Below, one piece after another: positions 41,567-53,253 of a stretch of 64,000 nt of DNA. Where the stretch lies: positions 124,001-188,000 of the forward strand of contig JAGTXX020000010.1 of the NCBI GenBank assembly GCA_019044685.2, read 5' to 3'. The first letter of the stretch is position 1. The number at the start of each line of letters is the position of its first letter. The notes beneath the pieces were generated by a model. It saw only the letters and a program-made list of their open reading frames with translations, was not told the DNA's origin and did not search any database. A program made the position numbers and the translations under genes. Source of the stretch: Nannochloris sp. 'desiccata' (Eukaryota > Chlorophyta > Trebouxiophyceae > Chlorellales > Chlorellaceae).

Positions 41567-44555
41567 TTAAGGGCACTTCAGCAACATTGAATGAACGTCT
41601 TTTGCTGTTGGTCTGTCTTTAGGTTCACTCCGCATGCATGCCTTGATGACATCTACAACCTCTCCTGGGCACTCATGAGGCACTTCAGGTAGACGACTTC
41701 TACCCCGGGAGGGGTATTCACCGGTGCACAGCTCACGAAGCAGCACTCCAAAACTATAAATATCAGCAGCACTGGTGATTGCGCCTCCAAGGAGGAGTTC
41801 CGGAGCCATCTGAATCGAAAGAAAGGAGGAAAGGGAGAATAGGTTGTTAGAGGATACTGACTACTTAAGATACACTAATTTTATAGACACACTACTATTT
41901 AAAATATAGATACCAAGTTTATAGATACTCCTACTAATAGAAAACCCTAAACCCTAATCAACTTACGTATGCAAATGTTCCTATCCTACTATCCTTTGCT
42001 GATAAGTCCATCGACGCCCACACCCGTGAAAATCCAACATCAGCTAATTTCGGTGTAAAATCTCTAGTTAAAAGAACATTAGCGCTTTTCAAATCCATGT
42101 GCATTACTTTAAGACTATGATGCAGGTAATGCAATGCTTGTGCTATACCCAAAGCGATTCTTCTTCCTTCCAAATGCCAGCTTGCCACTCTGACGCCAGT
42201 ACTACTTTTTAATTTAATATTATCAAATAGACTGCCAGCTTCCATCAGCTCCATGAGCAAAATGCCTTTTTTTTGATGGATACACACAGCAGAAAATTGG
42301 ACTACATTGGAATGCCGTAAGTGAAACAAAGTAATAGCTTCACGAAGAAAAACCCGCTCAGCATTGGCATCCTCAAGGGGGATAACCTTGGCCGCAAAAA
42401 CAAGTGTAGCATCTAAAGAGCATTTGTAAACTTTACTAAAGGCACCATGCCCTAGTTCCCAGAGCTTTCCATCAGGGTGTCGCATCCATTGAATAGAATC
42501 AAAAGGAACAGAGTAATGAGCCCAGCCAGCGCCTTTAATAGCATCTAAAACAGTGGCTGTGCTAGCGGCCGTTTCCAGGGGATTGCCTAAATCTAAGCTT
42601 TTAACACTTCTACTGTGCTGTGGATCAGTGCTGCTGCTAGCATGCAGAGCATCAGTGCTATTCAGAACAGATATTACGGTACGCTGGTGGGGCTGTTGCA
42701 ATTCACCGCTGTTGAACACCGCAGTTCCTCCCCCACTACTGCAAATTGAAGGTCTATTGCTTGTGGTCATAGTTCCAGGGCCCGTACCATCTAAAGGGCT
42801 ATCAAAAGGTGTAAAATCAGCAAATGGACTCCTATGAGCATCAAATGTATCATTTTTCGAAGCAGTCTCTCCAGGCATAGCCACTATAAAGGGAGATACA
42901 GTGGGCGCCTGGTTTTGTTGCTGCTGATACCTGGTACCCTGAGCAGCTGCACTTTTAGCTGCACTGCTACCACTGCCAGCTGGAGTGCTTCCAAAGGTGC
43001 TATGAGCTTGAGAGGTACCTAGAGATGTCACGTGTGTGCTTGCTTGAGAGATACCACCAATGCTTGGCTGCAATAAAAAAGAAAGAGAAAGGGAAAAGTA
43101 AGAAAAGTGAGCGAGCGCTTGGTGGGGGACAAAAGAGCAGAAAAAAAAAGAGCATGACATAGCATGTTCTTATAACTACAAAGCTAACCAACGTACCCGC
43201 TGCAATTCTACATCGCCTTTATCACTAGGGGGCTGCAATAATTGTCCTCGATGGCGACGCTTAAGAGCAAAAAATGTTGCTGCTGCTGCCAACACAGCGC
43301 CGACTGCAGCACTGCCAATGGCAACGCCTACATGAAAGAAAGATTGAGACAACGACGGAAAGAAAGGAAGGTAAAAGTCAGAATAATATATTACTTATAT
43401 CCTTCAATTAAGATGAGTATTATATACGAGTGAACGTTACCTGCTACAGCCCCATCTGAAAGACCCCCACCACTACCACCACCGGCATCCGCTGCCACAA
43501 TTTGCCCAAGCCTAATATATGCAATTCCATGATGGTTTAGATTTGCAAGCGACGTATCTATAAGTGTATCTTCACCCCCTTTGAAAAAGGTTATATTCGG
43601 ACCTAAATCAGGGCGACCACCTGGATACCAAATCATCAAATTACATCGTTGGCCTGGTTCTTCATTGCACCGACTCATTAGAGATTCAGGAGTGCCAGTA
43701 AGGGCACATGCTCCTTCGATAAGAGTGTCTTCGCATTCAAAATCGTACCTGTTGAAGAACGATTGAGCAAACAGCTGCGAAAATCCAGGGAGAGGCCGAG
43801 CATCCTCTATTTCGTTTGATACAATAGGAGCGCCTTTATTGAAGGTACATATTTATAGTAGCAGATTAGTTAGGTGGGTTATTATCGCTTGAACAATAAA
43901 ACTTTAAATATCTCAGTGATAGTTTATAGAGGCTCTTACCGCTGATCAGGTACTCAGTTGTTTCTTGTTGCACAGTCATGAAAGGCACCGTCATGTTGGG
44001 GTTGGCCTCCGCCTGCAGAAATAATCCACATCCAAGCTCAGGGATTACCACACCGGAAGTAACTGGACAAGGTCCATCTCCAGCTTGGCAGTACATAAAC
44101 ACAGTGCATCCAAATGTAGCTGCGCATGATCTGCTGCAGTCCCCTACATTCGGCTGTGAGTTGTTGGCAGCAGGCATGATGACCGAGTCGGTTTTAGCCA
44201 CTTTGCCAGGAGCAGCTATGAAACTCGATCCATCGGCTTGGTTATCAATTTGATGTCCATTGTATACGATGAAACCTTCATAGGCAGGCACCGGTCTGAA
44301 TGGATTACCCTGCAAGGAAAATAAAAATAACAGAGAAAAGCAATCAATATTGACCGCTGACCAGATTTGAAAAATGCAATTTTGGCAATGGGGACAAGAC
44401 CACTGCGGAAGCAAAAGTAAGACAGAGATAATATATACCTCTGATGAGATCATTGAATTTTGCGCAGCAGCTAGGAGCAGGCTGTTTATGAGCACTAAAA
44501 CCACCCATGACATACTGCGATTTCGATTGCCTACTAAAAGCCCTGTGAAATGCAT
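41567..44555 (-). CDS. Receptor-like protein kinase with PAN/Apple-like ectodomain
   Basis: Six exons (44555-44439, 44309-43940, 43833-43441, 43327-43197, 43067-41967, 41809-41567) join in phase to give about 784 residues. A signal peptide (WVVLVLINSLLLAAA) is followed by a Cys-rich PAN/Apple-like domain (about 40-165; CSRSCAATFGCTVFMYC), a second Cys-containing segment and a Gly-rich linker. One membrane helix (about 295-312) precedes basic residues. After a Ser/Thr-rich juxtamembrane region comes the kinase (about 510-784): GHGAFSKVYKC, AAKVIPLED, MHMDLKSANVLL, ADVGFSRV, MAPELL. HRD is HMD and DFG is DVG. The catalytic Asp, Lys and Asn remain. Ligand and output are unknown. Confidence 0.75.
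41941..41957 (+). repeat. Short interstitial telomere-like repeat
   Basis: AAAACCCTAAACCCTAAT lies inside an intron of the receptor kinase gene. It matches two units of the plant/algal telomere repeat CCCTAAA. Confidence 0.5.
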
Positions 44556-46108
44556 TGATTAATAGCGCTTTGGTGTTCTCAGCTGATGCTCTAAGCTGCA
44601 CCCACGTATGTGAGCATTATTCAATTGTTTGGCAAGACTGCTGAGATAACAATATCTGGCATGCTTCGAATGCACACGTCAAGGAAATTAAGACTGTCTG
44701 TTGAAAGAGTAGAATTGAACAGTAGCCGAGGGGCCGTTGAGATTTAAATGTAAAACCTAGTAGAAAAGGTAAAGAAAAAAGAGCGACGGCTCCTAAAATA
44801 CTGGAATCCAGTGGCAGCGTTGACGGACAGCTTCGCACTAGTGCTAATAGTGCCGGTTCACAGAGAGTGTTCTTTTCGGAGACTATACCCCTCTTCTGAA
44901 GTTTGGCTTTGCGATTATTGCTGCACATCCCAGCAAGTATAAGTGTCTAAGGGTAAGTGATGAGAGGGTGAAGGCTAAAGTGATGTACCCTTTAAGAAAG
45001 ACATTTGACGAGGAGTCGACTTTGGCCAGTTTGTCATGAAGAAGTACAACAGCAGCAGGAGCAGGATCTTACATCGCGATTTTAGGAAAAATTATTATGT
45101 CTGGAAGGCTGGAATGCTGGGAGTTGCCAGTAGCATTGAGAATTGTTGGGGCAGCGGGGTACCATGGGATGGTGTGCCCTGAAATTTTCTTTAATTTTCT
45201 TTAAGGGCCAATTCAACCAGTGTCTCTAGACACCTACACACCAAAACTTGCTGCATAATCCAGTAATTGTGGGCAAGTGAGGGTAAGTGCATTTTTAAGG
45301 GCCCCCGCCGGGCCGGGGGCTTCGCCAGCAGGCCAAAAAAGCCCATAGATGGAAGGCCCAGAAAAGAAAGTGCTATGAAGCTGATAAGCTACACCTCCTA
45401 TCTACTTCTAGGCAACAATCTAAGCTCTCTTATCTACTTTGTTAAAGACTAGAGACCAGCAGCGGCTGTCTCCAAAAAAGCAGCCCACCCACCTACTCCC
45501 TCTTACCTCTTCATTTCCTGCAATTAATTAATAGTGGAGGGAGTTAATCTGAGTTCTAAATGAGAAAATGAGATCATTAGGTCTCAGAAAAACAGCAATC
45601 TCGCCAAACAAGTGAAGGTTGGTCTCGGTCAAAGTCAATTTGTACCGCTGAGGTACAGCCCACTGGGCATTCCAACAAAAAGCGCCAAAATAAAGGAGGC
45701 TCTAATATCAATCCTTATTCGAAGCCCTGTAGCGTAGCTACTCTCAAGCCAAATAACTTATCATTACTATATTACTTAAGGTTCTAATGTGTTGTTAACT
45801 TCTGGGGGCTGAGTTGGCCCTGGAGTTTGCTGCCAACAGGAATTTGATTAAGTTTAGTAATTAACTATAACTTTGAACACTTCAAGACCATTGTGTGCCA
45901 TTGTAGATCTTTAAAATAATTTAAACATCGACAGGAGCCCATGAACATTATTGTTTTCGATTAAAATAAAAGACTCTGGTGATTCGTAGGGTCATCTAGC
46001 TGTAGGGTCTTTGCGTGTGGGATCTGAGGGGTCTTGGGAAATTGGCGGGGTTTTTATTAGGTGGGATGCAGGGTCTGGGGTTGAAGTAGGACTTTATTTG
46101 GATCAAAC
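44556..46108. other. Intergenic region with dispersed repeat and GC hairpin
   Basis: No gene is seen. It contains the dispersed repeat at 45205-45297. Directly after it, GCCCCCG and CGGGGGC at about 45302-45321 form a perfect 7-bp stem. Confidence 0.45.
45205..45297 (+). repeat. Dispersed repeat, partner of 18853-18943
   Basis: About 90 bases shared in the same orientation with the copy upstream of urea carboxylase. Confidence 0.7.
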
Positions 46109-47641
46109 ATGCCCGCTTTAAAGCGAGAAGGCAAAAGGTCACGCTCAAAGGAGGCAAACGCTGAGGTAAAAACTTGAAATTTTATTGATATTTAGCCATC
46201 ATTAGTACCAATATCCGTCTATGATACTTGAACTGACGAGGCTAAGGTTCCCTGTTTCTTATAGCTCTACCTCCACTTTCAAACATTCCCGGCCAGTGTG
46301 CCCCTTCGCACCCGCCCTCTGTTTTTTTCCTAATAATCTCTATTTCCATTTGCAGAGCCAGCGCCGATTTATGGAAAGAAGAAGGGAACAAGAGGAAGTA
46401 ACGAATCAGCTAATTAATACTAGATTTGAGGAACTGGAGATATCGCGGGAAGAACGTAGGAAACTTGACCTAGAGCACCAGATTTACTCTGCCGGCTTTA
46501 TGTAGGAGAAGCTATTTTCCAAGGACAATGTCAGGCTGCCAATATTACACTGGCACCTCTAACAGAGCCACCACCACGAAGTCAAACAGCGGTATGCAGT
46601 ATCGTGAAAGATCTAGCGGTACTTCTGGCTATTCCTCAGTTTCCAGTTCCTCTACCATCAGCACCTGCGCCACCTGCAGTGCCGCCTGCAACCGAGGAAG
46701 CAATGAACTCTGTAGGGGGAGCAGTAGATCTGGGAACAACGAGTGCTGATACACCACAAGGCTCTGACGCTGATGCCAAGGAGACAATGTCTTCCAGTCC
46801 CGCTGCAGCTGCTGCTCCGACAGCAGCAGCTATAGCTACAGACTCTTTTGGCGTGGACACTGCGTGTATCTTACAATTTCTCCCACCTCTTTCACGTCCA
46901 TTTATTTTTTCTAGCATAGAGTACGCGCCTAATTTAGTCACGAGAACTGGTGGCACAAACACCGCTTCTGCCTCCGACATTATAACTGTAGTTCAACCCC
47001 TTCAAACTGCAAAGCACTTTTTACACCATCACAGCAACCTGATTGAAGCTCTTAATAAGCCATCAACGCCTGTCTTTAGTGCTGTTGATGGGAGCGGTAG
47101 TGCCAACCACGCCAGGATCCCTCGACTCATTTCTTTGCACAGTGCAATGTCGAATTTACATTCTCTTTATTGGCATACTGCCCAACTGAAACCAGAAGTT
47201 TCTGTGCATGCTGCTTACGCTAAACTACCTCAGAATACCGAATTAGCGGTTGAAATTGCCTCCAAGTTGGTGCATGAATTCAGTTCTGAAGAGCTTGTCG
47301 AATTTAGAAAAGTATCTCGAGGCTACCAGAGAGAAATGAATAAAATATCTGTGAGCGTGGAAAGCTGGATGGAGCGGATACGAGCTTGTGTTGTCCCTGA
47401 AGATACACTACCATTTGCACTAGCTGCTGCTGTGTCACTTGATCTGGTAAAGTGCGTTTCACAACTCAACGCGGCAGTGGCAGATGGGATCAAAGCTCGG
47501 CGAGAAATGCTACAGAATTTGAAATCTAGACTGACAGTAGATCATATAGCGCACATAAACTTATGTTCCTATCCCTATATGCCAGACCACGTTGCTGTAT
47601 TTACTCTCCTGCAAGAGATTGCCCGAGAAATGCACATATAA
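46109..47641 (+). CDS. Basic/coiled-coil protein, possible transcription regulator
   Basis: Exon 1 (46109-46165) is highly basic (KREGKRSRSKEANAE). Exon 2 starts at 46356 and continues as an Arg/Glu helix (QRRFMERRREQEEV, RFEELEISREE). The frame then changes. The best model uses a donor GTAGGA near 46454 and an acceptor CTAACAG near 46568, which joins in phase to the 3' exon ending at 47641. That part is Pro/Ala-rich, then helical (KLVHEFSSEELVEFRKVSRGYQREM). The basic helix loosely resembles bZIP/bHLH basic regions but lacks the exact signature. No family is certain; about 420 residues in total. Confidence 0.5.
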
Positions 47642-48572
47642 TTAAATTATGTTCATCACCCTTTCTACGCCAAAACCAAAACTTTTGTTGGGAGTCTACC
47701 TTTTTGTGGATGTCCTCTTTTGGGAGCGTGAAGTCGTTAATTATACCGTGTATTTAAGCTCTATATTAGTACGCAATGGTGTCAAATAAAAAAGGAAACG
47801 ATTTGATAGTCGGCTTTATAAGCAGCTACTAGCACTAAATATACGACGGGGGGTTCAGTCACTTTGTATTTGAGACCATTCTTATTTTTTCTTCTTTATA
47901 ATTATTTTTATTATGTTGATATTATTCATTAGACTAGTTTTTTTTATTTGTTTCGGATTTTGGGGGTCGTTGGATGGATGGTTGCATGGGTATCCAGGCA
48001 GTGGAAGTACATTTTAGAGGAATTACTCGGTACGGTACAAAGTCACCCTGTTGGGGTTACCTCCTGTCCCTTCTTCTCCTCGATGCTTACATCCGGCGCT
48101 GTAACATGAAGTAACTAAAATAATCAAGTGCAGGAATTTCTCAGGACACTAGTCCAATGCTAAAGCTGCACCGCCGGCACGGTGGACTGGTTTCCCTCCT
48201 TCTCTTATTATTACTAAAACATCACGTTACGCGTACTGATAGCATCATGAGCTATGTAATACGATCCAAGGATCACTCATCAAATCAATTGAAAACGCTG
48301 TTTCGCCGATAAAATAAAGAATTTCAAAGTTTAAATATATATTGAGGCAGCAGCAGCGGCAACTGTGGGATGACGGGTTAAGATTAAGATATGCAATGGG
48401 CTGATGCCGATGGTTTGATATCATGGGCGCTGCCAATCAGGGGTGCAGACGCAGCAGGTGATCAGGAATCCCGCCTGAGCGATCATCTACATTGTGATCA
48501 GCGCAGCAGTGGTGCAGAGCAGGCAGCTGCAGACCCTCGCAGATATTTAGTATACATTTTCTATTTGCAGTT
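47642..48572. other. Intergenic region with repeat fragments
   Basis: No gene is seen. A solo core of the fold-back family is at 48042-48066, and the inverted dispersed repeat partner is at 48405-48500. Confidence 0.45.
48405..48500 (+). repeat. Dispersed repeat, partner of 5394-5485
   Basis: Matches the reverse complement of 5394-5485, with differences at about one base in eight. Confidence 0.6.
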
Positions 48573-49213
48573 TCAAGGCAGCTTTTTCAAAAGCTGCGCC
48601 AAGGTATCATTAGTTTTCTCTATTTGAGCACTGAGCTTATCCTCGCTTCTCTCCATACTGGCACGCATGGCAATAAGGTTGTCGGAAAGCTTCTTGTCCA
48701 TGGATAACAGGTTATTGGAGAGTTCTCCCCTTATCTGGCCTAGCTGGTCATGCAGCTCGCCTTTTAATTTTACCTCCAAACTGTGAATTTTTTCATTCAG
48801 GCCCTTCTCTACTCTCTCGACTTGGACCTCTACGTTGTGGATCTTCGCCTCTACGGTGTGGATCTTCGCCTCTACGGTGTGGATCTTATTGAAGAGAGCA
48901 GAACCCACCACAATAATACCCCCACCCACTGCCCAAATATAGCGCAACGACGGGTTTTCCTTGATTCTTTTATTCACATCCTCCAGAAGCTTTCCCTGCG
49001 CATAATTAAAAGAGAGTGATTGATTGAGATAACACGTGCAATATGTACTATTCTATAGGCGGGGAGCAGCTGTAGTTGGTTAGGTTGGCTTACCTTGAGG
49101 TCTGACGCTGCTAGGGAGGCTTGTTCCACCCTTGCAGGGGCGGCTTGGGGCGCCGTCGTCAACCGGCGTCCTAGTCCCAGACTACGTCTGAGGAAATCCA
49201 TTGAATTGGACAT
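48573..49213 (-). CDS. Mitochondrial-type coiled-coil membrane protein
   Basis: Exon 1 (49213-49094) and exon 2 (48995-48573) join in phase to give 180 residues. The N-terminus (FLRRSLGLGRRLTTAP) is a convincing mitochondrial presequence. A membrane helix (IWAVGGGIIVVGSALF) is followed by a coiled coil built of 7-residue units (KIHTVEA, KIHTVEA, KIHNVEV and variants). The plan is related to, but reversed from, the tandem-unit coiled-coil proteins, where the helix follows the coil. Here too an acceptor (TTTGCAG) lies immediately before the ATG, suggesting a 5' UTR intron. Function is unknown; Bdr-like or CCDC90-like proteins are loose analogies. Confidence 0.6.
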
Positions 49214-49629
49214 CTGCAAAGAGCAAACTGGTCGAAGATGGGTGCGAAATAATTAAACAGCCCAATGGGAAAGCTTGATCACACTAGCTAGCAGGAGAGA
49301 GTTAAGATCGCAGCGTCTTCCCGCCTTCCTTCAGGCGAAAGCGCAGCTGCAACGGGATAAATTCAAGCCAACTGATAGTAGGAATGCGGCCAAGGAACGG
49401 CAGAGGGGTTTGAGCTCCAGTTTTTATTTGTATACAATATTTGATTATAATCTTACCTCGTCTTGATTCTGCTACCGAGCACGCGCGACGAGGAGCAAGA
49501 GTCCTCGAAGAACAGTGGTTTAAAAGAGGCGAAATAGGAGAATAAAATTAAAAACAAATGGTTAGCTTATGAGGATAGTAGTAATAACTCATTTAAAATT
49601 TTTTTTTAGAACTTTAAAAACAACATCTG

Positions 49630-51011
49630 TGGGCAGGCCCGATCCCACACATTTTTTTCTGCAAGGTTGAGTGGCGCTTCATTTCGGCACTTTCAGGCAA
49701 AAATACTGGGCGAAAACGGACGTTTAAAGGCTTATCGGAAAGCTGAGAACATATAGAATACGTATATCTACTTATTAGAGAGCATGAATAGTTACTATCG
49801 CAACTTATAACCTCAATTACCTACATTTCGATCAGATTTGTCACTGTGGGCCATACTTTGGAGCACTGCTTTTGTTTATAAAAATGTTTTCTCTTCTTGA
49901 GCTGTTAGAATACACTACTGAGAGCTTGTTTCTGCGAGGGTTCGTTCGAATTTAACTTTTTGCTCATTAATGATGAGCTCAGATGGCGTTGGCGTGCCCC
50001 GACAGGTAACTATAACTTTCTTGACTTTATTACCGGTACAAAAATGCTTACATAGCTCGGTAATACAATTATAGTCACATATAACGCCCTAAAAGTCAAA
50101 TTGTCTTCTCTTTTTTTATCTGCAGCTGCTCACCGCCGCCCATCTAATCAAGCATAACGGAGGTTCAATTTTCTCTTCCTACCACCCTCCCCTCGAGCTG
50201 AAGGGCGCTCAAGCATACTTTTCAAATTTTTCTGCTGTTGTTTATTAGCTTCTGCAGCAGTGGGGTCTCTGTTTCTGGCACGTGCTGCTTTTTGTGCCTT
50301 CTCTCGTGCTGCCCCCTCCGCAGCCACCCTTGCTGCCTCCACAGCCACTCTTGCTGCCTCTGCAGCAGCTACTATATACGCTGACATCCCTTGCAGTTCC
50401 TTCAGACGTGCTCCATGCTGCTTCAGACGCGTAACACCTCTTCGTTCTTACCACTGATCTTGGGCTCCTCCGGGTAGATCAGATGCACCAGAATGTGGGA
50501 GCCTGGTTGTTTCAGTTAGAAAAATGGGTCTGCATAACGTATAATCGAATTATAAGTTGTATCTATATTCTGTAAACGGTATCAAAATGCTTATAGAGCC
50601 AGAACAGGCAACTTTGTTCAGATGGTGGTTGAGCATGGCTCAAGGTACGGGCTGCACAGCTTACAGGAAGCTTATGCGCCGCAACCCTATACTCTCATGA
50701 TTGCTTACATTTCATATCTAGGCCGAACTCAATGCCACGTGGACTCAAAACGGTTTTTGCCTTCTACAGATTAATTATAATTTGCGATGATCAGTGCTTC
50801 TATATGGAGCAAATCTGCGGAGAGTACGCAAACAAATAATAATATTTGAGGGGTCTTAATAACATCTATAACATTACATAAGTCCAATACACGGGTTTTA
50901 GGCCGTAAAAGCCCCAAACATTTTCTCTGCTTTGTTCAGTGAAATGTTCGGTGAAAAAAGAAAAGTGAAATCACAGCAGCAGAAAAAAATGTGTGGGATC
51001 GGGCCTGCCCA
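49630..51011. mobile_element. Non-autonomous DNA transposon with 33-bp perfect TIRs
   Basis: The ends are perfect inverted repeats of 33 bases, starting TGGGCAGGCCCGATCC at 49630 and its complement ending at 51011. The direct repeat ACATCTG stands at both flanks (49623-49629 and 51012-51018) as a 7-bp target-site duplication. One ambiguous base at the left end could make it 8 bp. The 1382-bp body has no transposase; it holds only an Ala-rich minus-strand frame (50148-50387). It is a MITE-like or internally deleted element. The superfamily is not clear; 7-8 bp duplications would be compatible with a hAT-like or related origin. Confidence 0.8.
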
Positions 51012-51432
51012 ACATCTGGGTTTTGAAACTGTACTATAAATATTTAAAGTTCGAGTTTATCTCGCTTAATTTCTGGCGTCTTCACGGAGACTAGAAACAC
51101 CGTGGGGCCGATTGGCTCGAATCTGGCCGAAAAACTTGTCAGATCTTAGATCTAAAATTGTTGGAGTATGGTCCATGGGGCGCCAACGACCCGCCAGCCT
51201 GATCTAACTGGACGGATGTCACTGCACAAATGACATTATAGAGTGTGGGCGCAGGGCGCTCGAAGCTGTTAAAATACTTGCAGAGGATCTGCAACGGTCG
51301 GTGTTCGGGGGCAAGTGTATGGAGAGAGGAATAGGCGCGAAACTGGCGATGGCTGCGGCTTGAGTCCTGTGTTGGCGAATATAACTGCTTGAATATACTT
51401 GTTATCTGCTTAAAATTCATTGATTGTTGCTT

Positions 51433-51955
51433 TTCCATTTAAATAGGGGTGGCCTGAAGTCGCGCTGGTGGCTTCTCACGATCCCTCAAGTCACCCTGTT
51501 GGGGTTAATTTGTTTTGTTTTGTTTTCTGCGCAAGTTTGTATCACTGCCAAAGATTACATGAAACTGGCAATGCACCCTCGGTGCTTGTATAATTTTGTT
51601 CAGCTACAAGTTGATGCAACTGCAAGTTGCGCTAATTTGTGGTGCTGCATTTTGCCTGCACTATTTTGCGGCCGTGCAGAAAAGTGCCGCCCTGCACCGC
51701 CACAAACCTGCATCGCCGCCAAAAAGCACCGGTTGCAGCTGCGCAATTTTGCACAGATGTCAGACATTACGCTTAAAATGGCTATAATTCAAATTCTATT
51801 AAGAATATCGGCAAACTAATAGCATATTCGGACGTTTCACGCAAAACAAAACAAAACAAAACAAAACAAAACAAAACAAATTAACCCCAACAGGGTGACT
51901 TAAGGGATCGAGAGAAGCACCAAGCTTCAGGCCACCCCTATTTAAAATAACTCTT
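51433..51955. mobile_element. Fold-back (MITE-like) element
   Basis: Two inverted arms of about 100 bases (51433-51527 and 51842-51950) share TTTAAATAGGGGTGGCC, TCACCCTGTTGGGGTTA and a TTTTG-repeat inner edge. They enclose about 315 bases rich in TGCA words. The outer flank of the left arm extends the similarity to 7311-7462. Confidence 0.6.
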
Positions 51956-53253
51956 CCAATCAGCCGACACCAGTTGGGGTTAATAAGTTAGAGCGAAGTA
52001 CTTTCTTGAGTGATTGACGAGTGTAATAAATTTTAGCGTTGTATGAGTAAGTATGAGCTTGAAGATTTTTGATGAGTTGGTTTATTGCGGTGTCGGTGAA
52101 GCCGCAATCAGTTTTCAATAGAGTGCGTAGGGACTGGGTGACGCATCCTGAGTGCGATATTACTATAGGGTAGAGCTTAGGCTTCCATCCTAAAGCAAAA
52201 GTAGGGGGGGATAAATATTAACTCTAAACGCCGCTCTTCCTTTCTTTCTTTCTTTTCTTTCTTTCTTTTCTTTCTTTCTTCCAAGTTGTACGAAACAGTA
52301 CGAAAAGAAAGGGTGCCTTGTACAACATAAAAGCGCTTTTTTGCATCTTCTTGCACCGGTGCAGATTGCACCGCCACCGGCAGGTACAAATTTGCACCCC
52401 TGCCTTGGAGCTGGCACGTTCTTGCATCGCTGCAGAAAGCCACAAAAATGAACAAGCTGCAGCTGTGCAAAAATGCACTAGTAAAATCCCCTTTGCAAGC
52501 TGGCAGCCCTACTAAAAGCTGCCAATTTCTACCTTGCTAAAACCCAGATGCAATATTCATGCCGGCTTTAGTTAGAGACCGTGATAAATTAGTGCCAAGA
52601 ATTGAGGATTGGCATTATTTAACTTTTTTGAGCAACTGGGGGATCTGCTTAGAGGGATAATTTTTTCGATGGGTTCTATCGAGCTGATCAGAATCGCCAT
52701 TTCGTAGATCATTTGTTTTTTCAAAAATAAATTCATCAGAGGCTGGGTGCGTGGGCAGTTATATACGTAGGAGAAGCCACCATGATGAAGTCCATATGAC
52801 TGTATAGACGCGGCACCCCGTTATATGCCTTTGGAAGCCTGTCCGCCCACCTCCCCGCCGGCGGGCCCGCTGTTGAATGAGCGGAGCGCGCGCAGCCCGC
52901 TGCGAGCCCGCTGATGGACCCGCAGCGGGCACAGCTGCCTCTGGCATCATGGAAAGGGGCCCTCACGGCCATTGCGGGCATGCGCGCGCCACCTGCGGGC
53001 TCCCTAGCGGGCCCAGTGAGGGCAAGAGGCGAGCATCGTGCTCGCACCACCGCAGGTGCGGGCTCAAAGGTTTAATTATGTATTTACTATCTGTAGAATG
53101 TGCTGATGGTTTTGTTACATGGGGAGGATGGGCAGCATTGACTGTGGTATGCGCGCCAGCGCCAAAGCAATGCAAGGCGCCGACGCTCTTGGAAAAATTC
53201 TTAACTTTTTTACTTTTCGAAAGGAACAAGGGGAAACGATGCTCTAGGTGTCT
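51956..53253. other. Repeat-rich intergenic region with GC-rich island
   Basis: No gene is seen. It contains a TTTC microsatellite at about 52238-52286, a TGCA-rich stretch (52340-52480) related in word use to the fold-back interior, and a GC-rich island at about 52840-53060 built of GCGGGC/GCCCGC words. A related GC block is at about 54115-54150. Confidence 0.45.

Noticed and set aside
45302..45321. GC hairpin as a terminator
   Set aside because: Rho-independent terminators are not expected in eukaryotic nuclear DNA and no gene ends here.
50148..50387. Ala-rich minus-strand frame inside the TIR element as a transposase
   Set aside because: It is only 79 codons, low complexity, and shows no catalytic motif.
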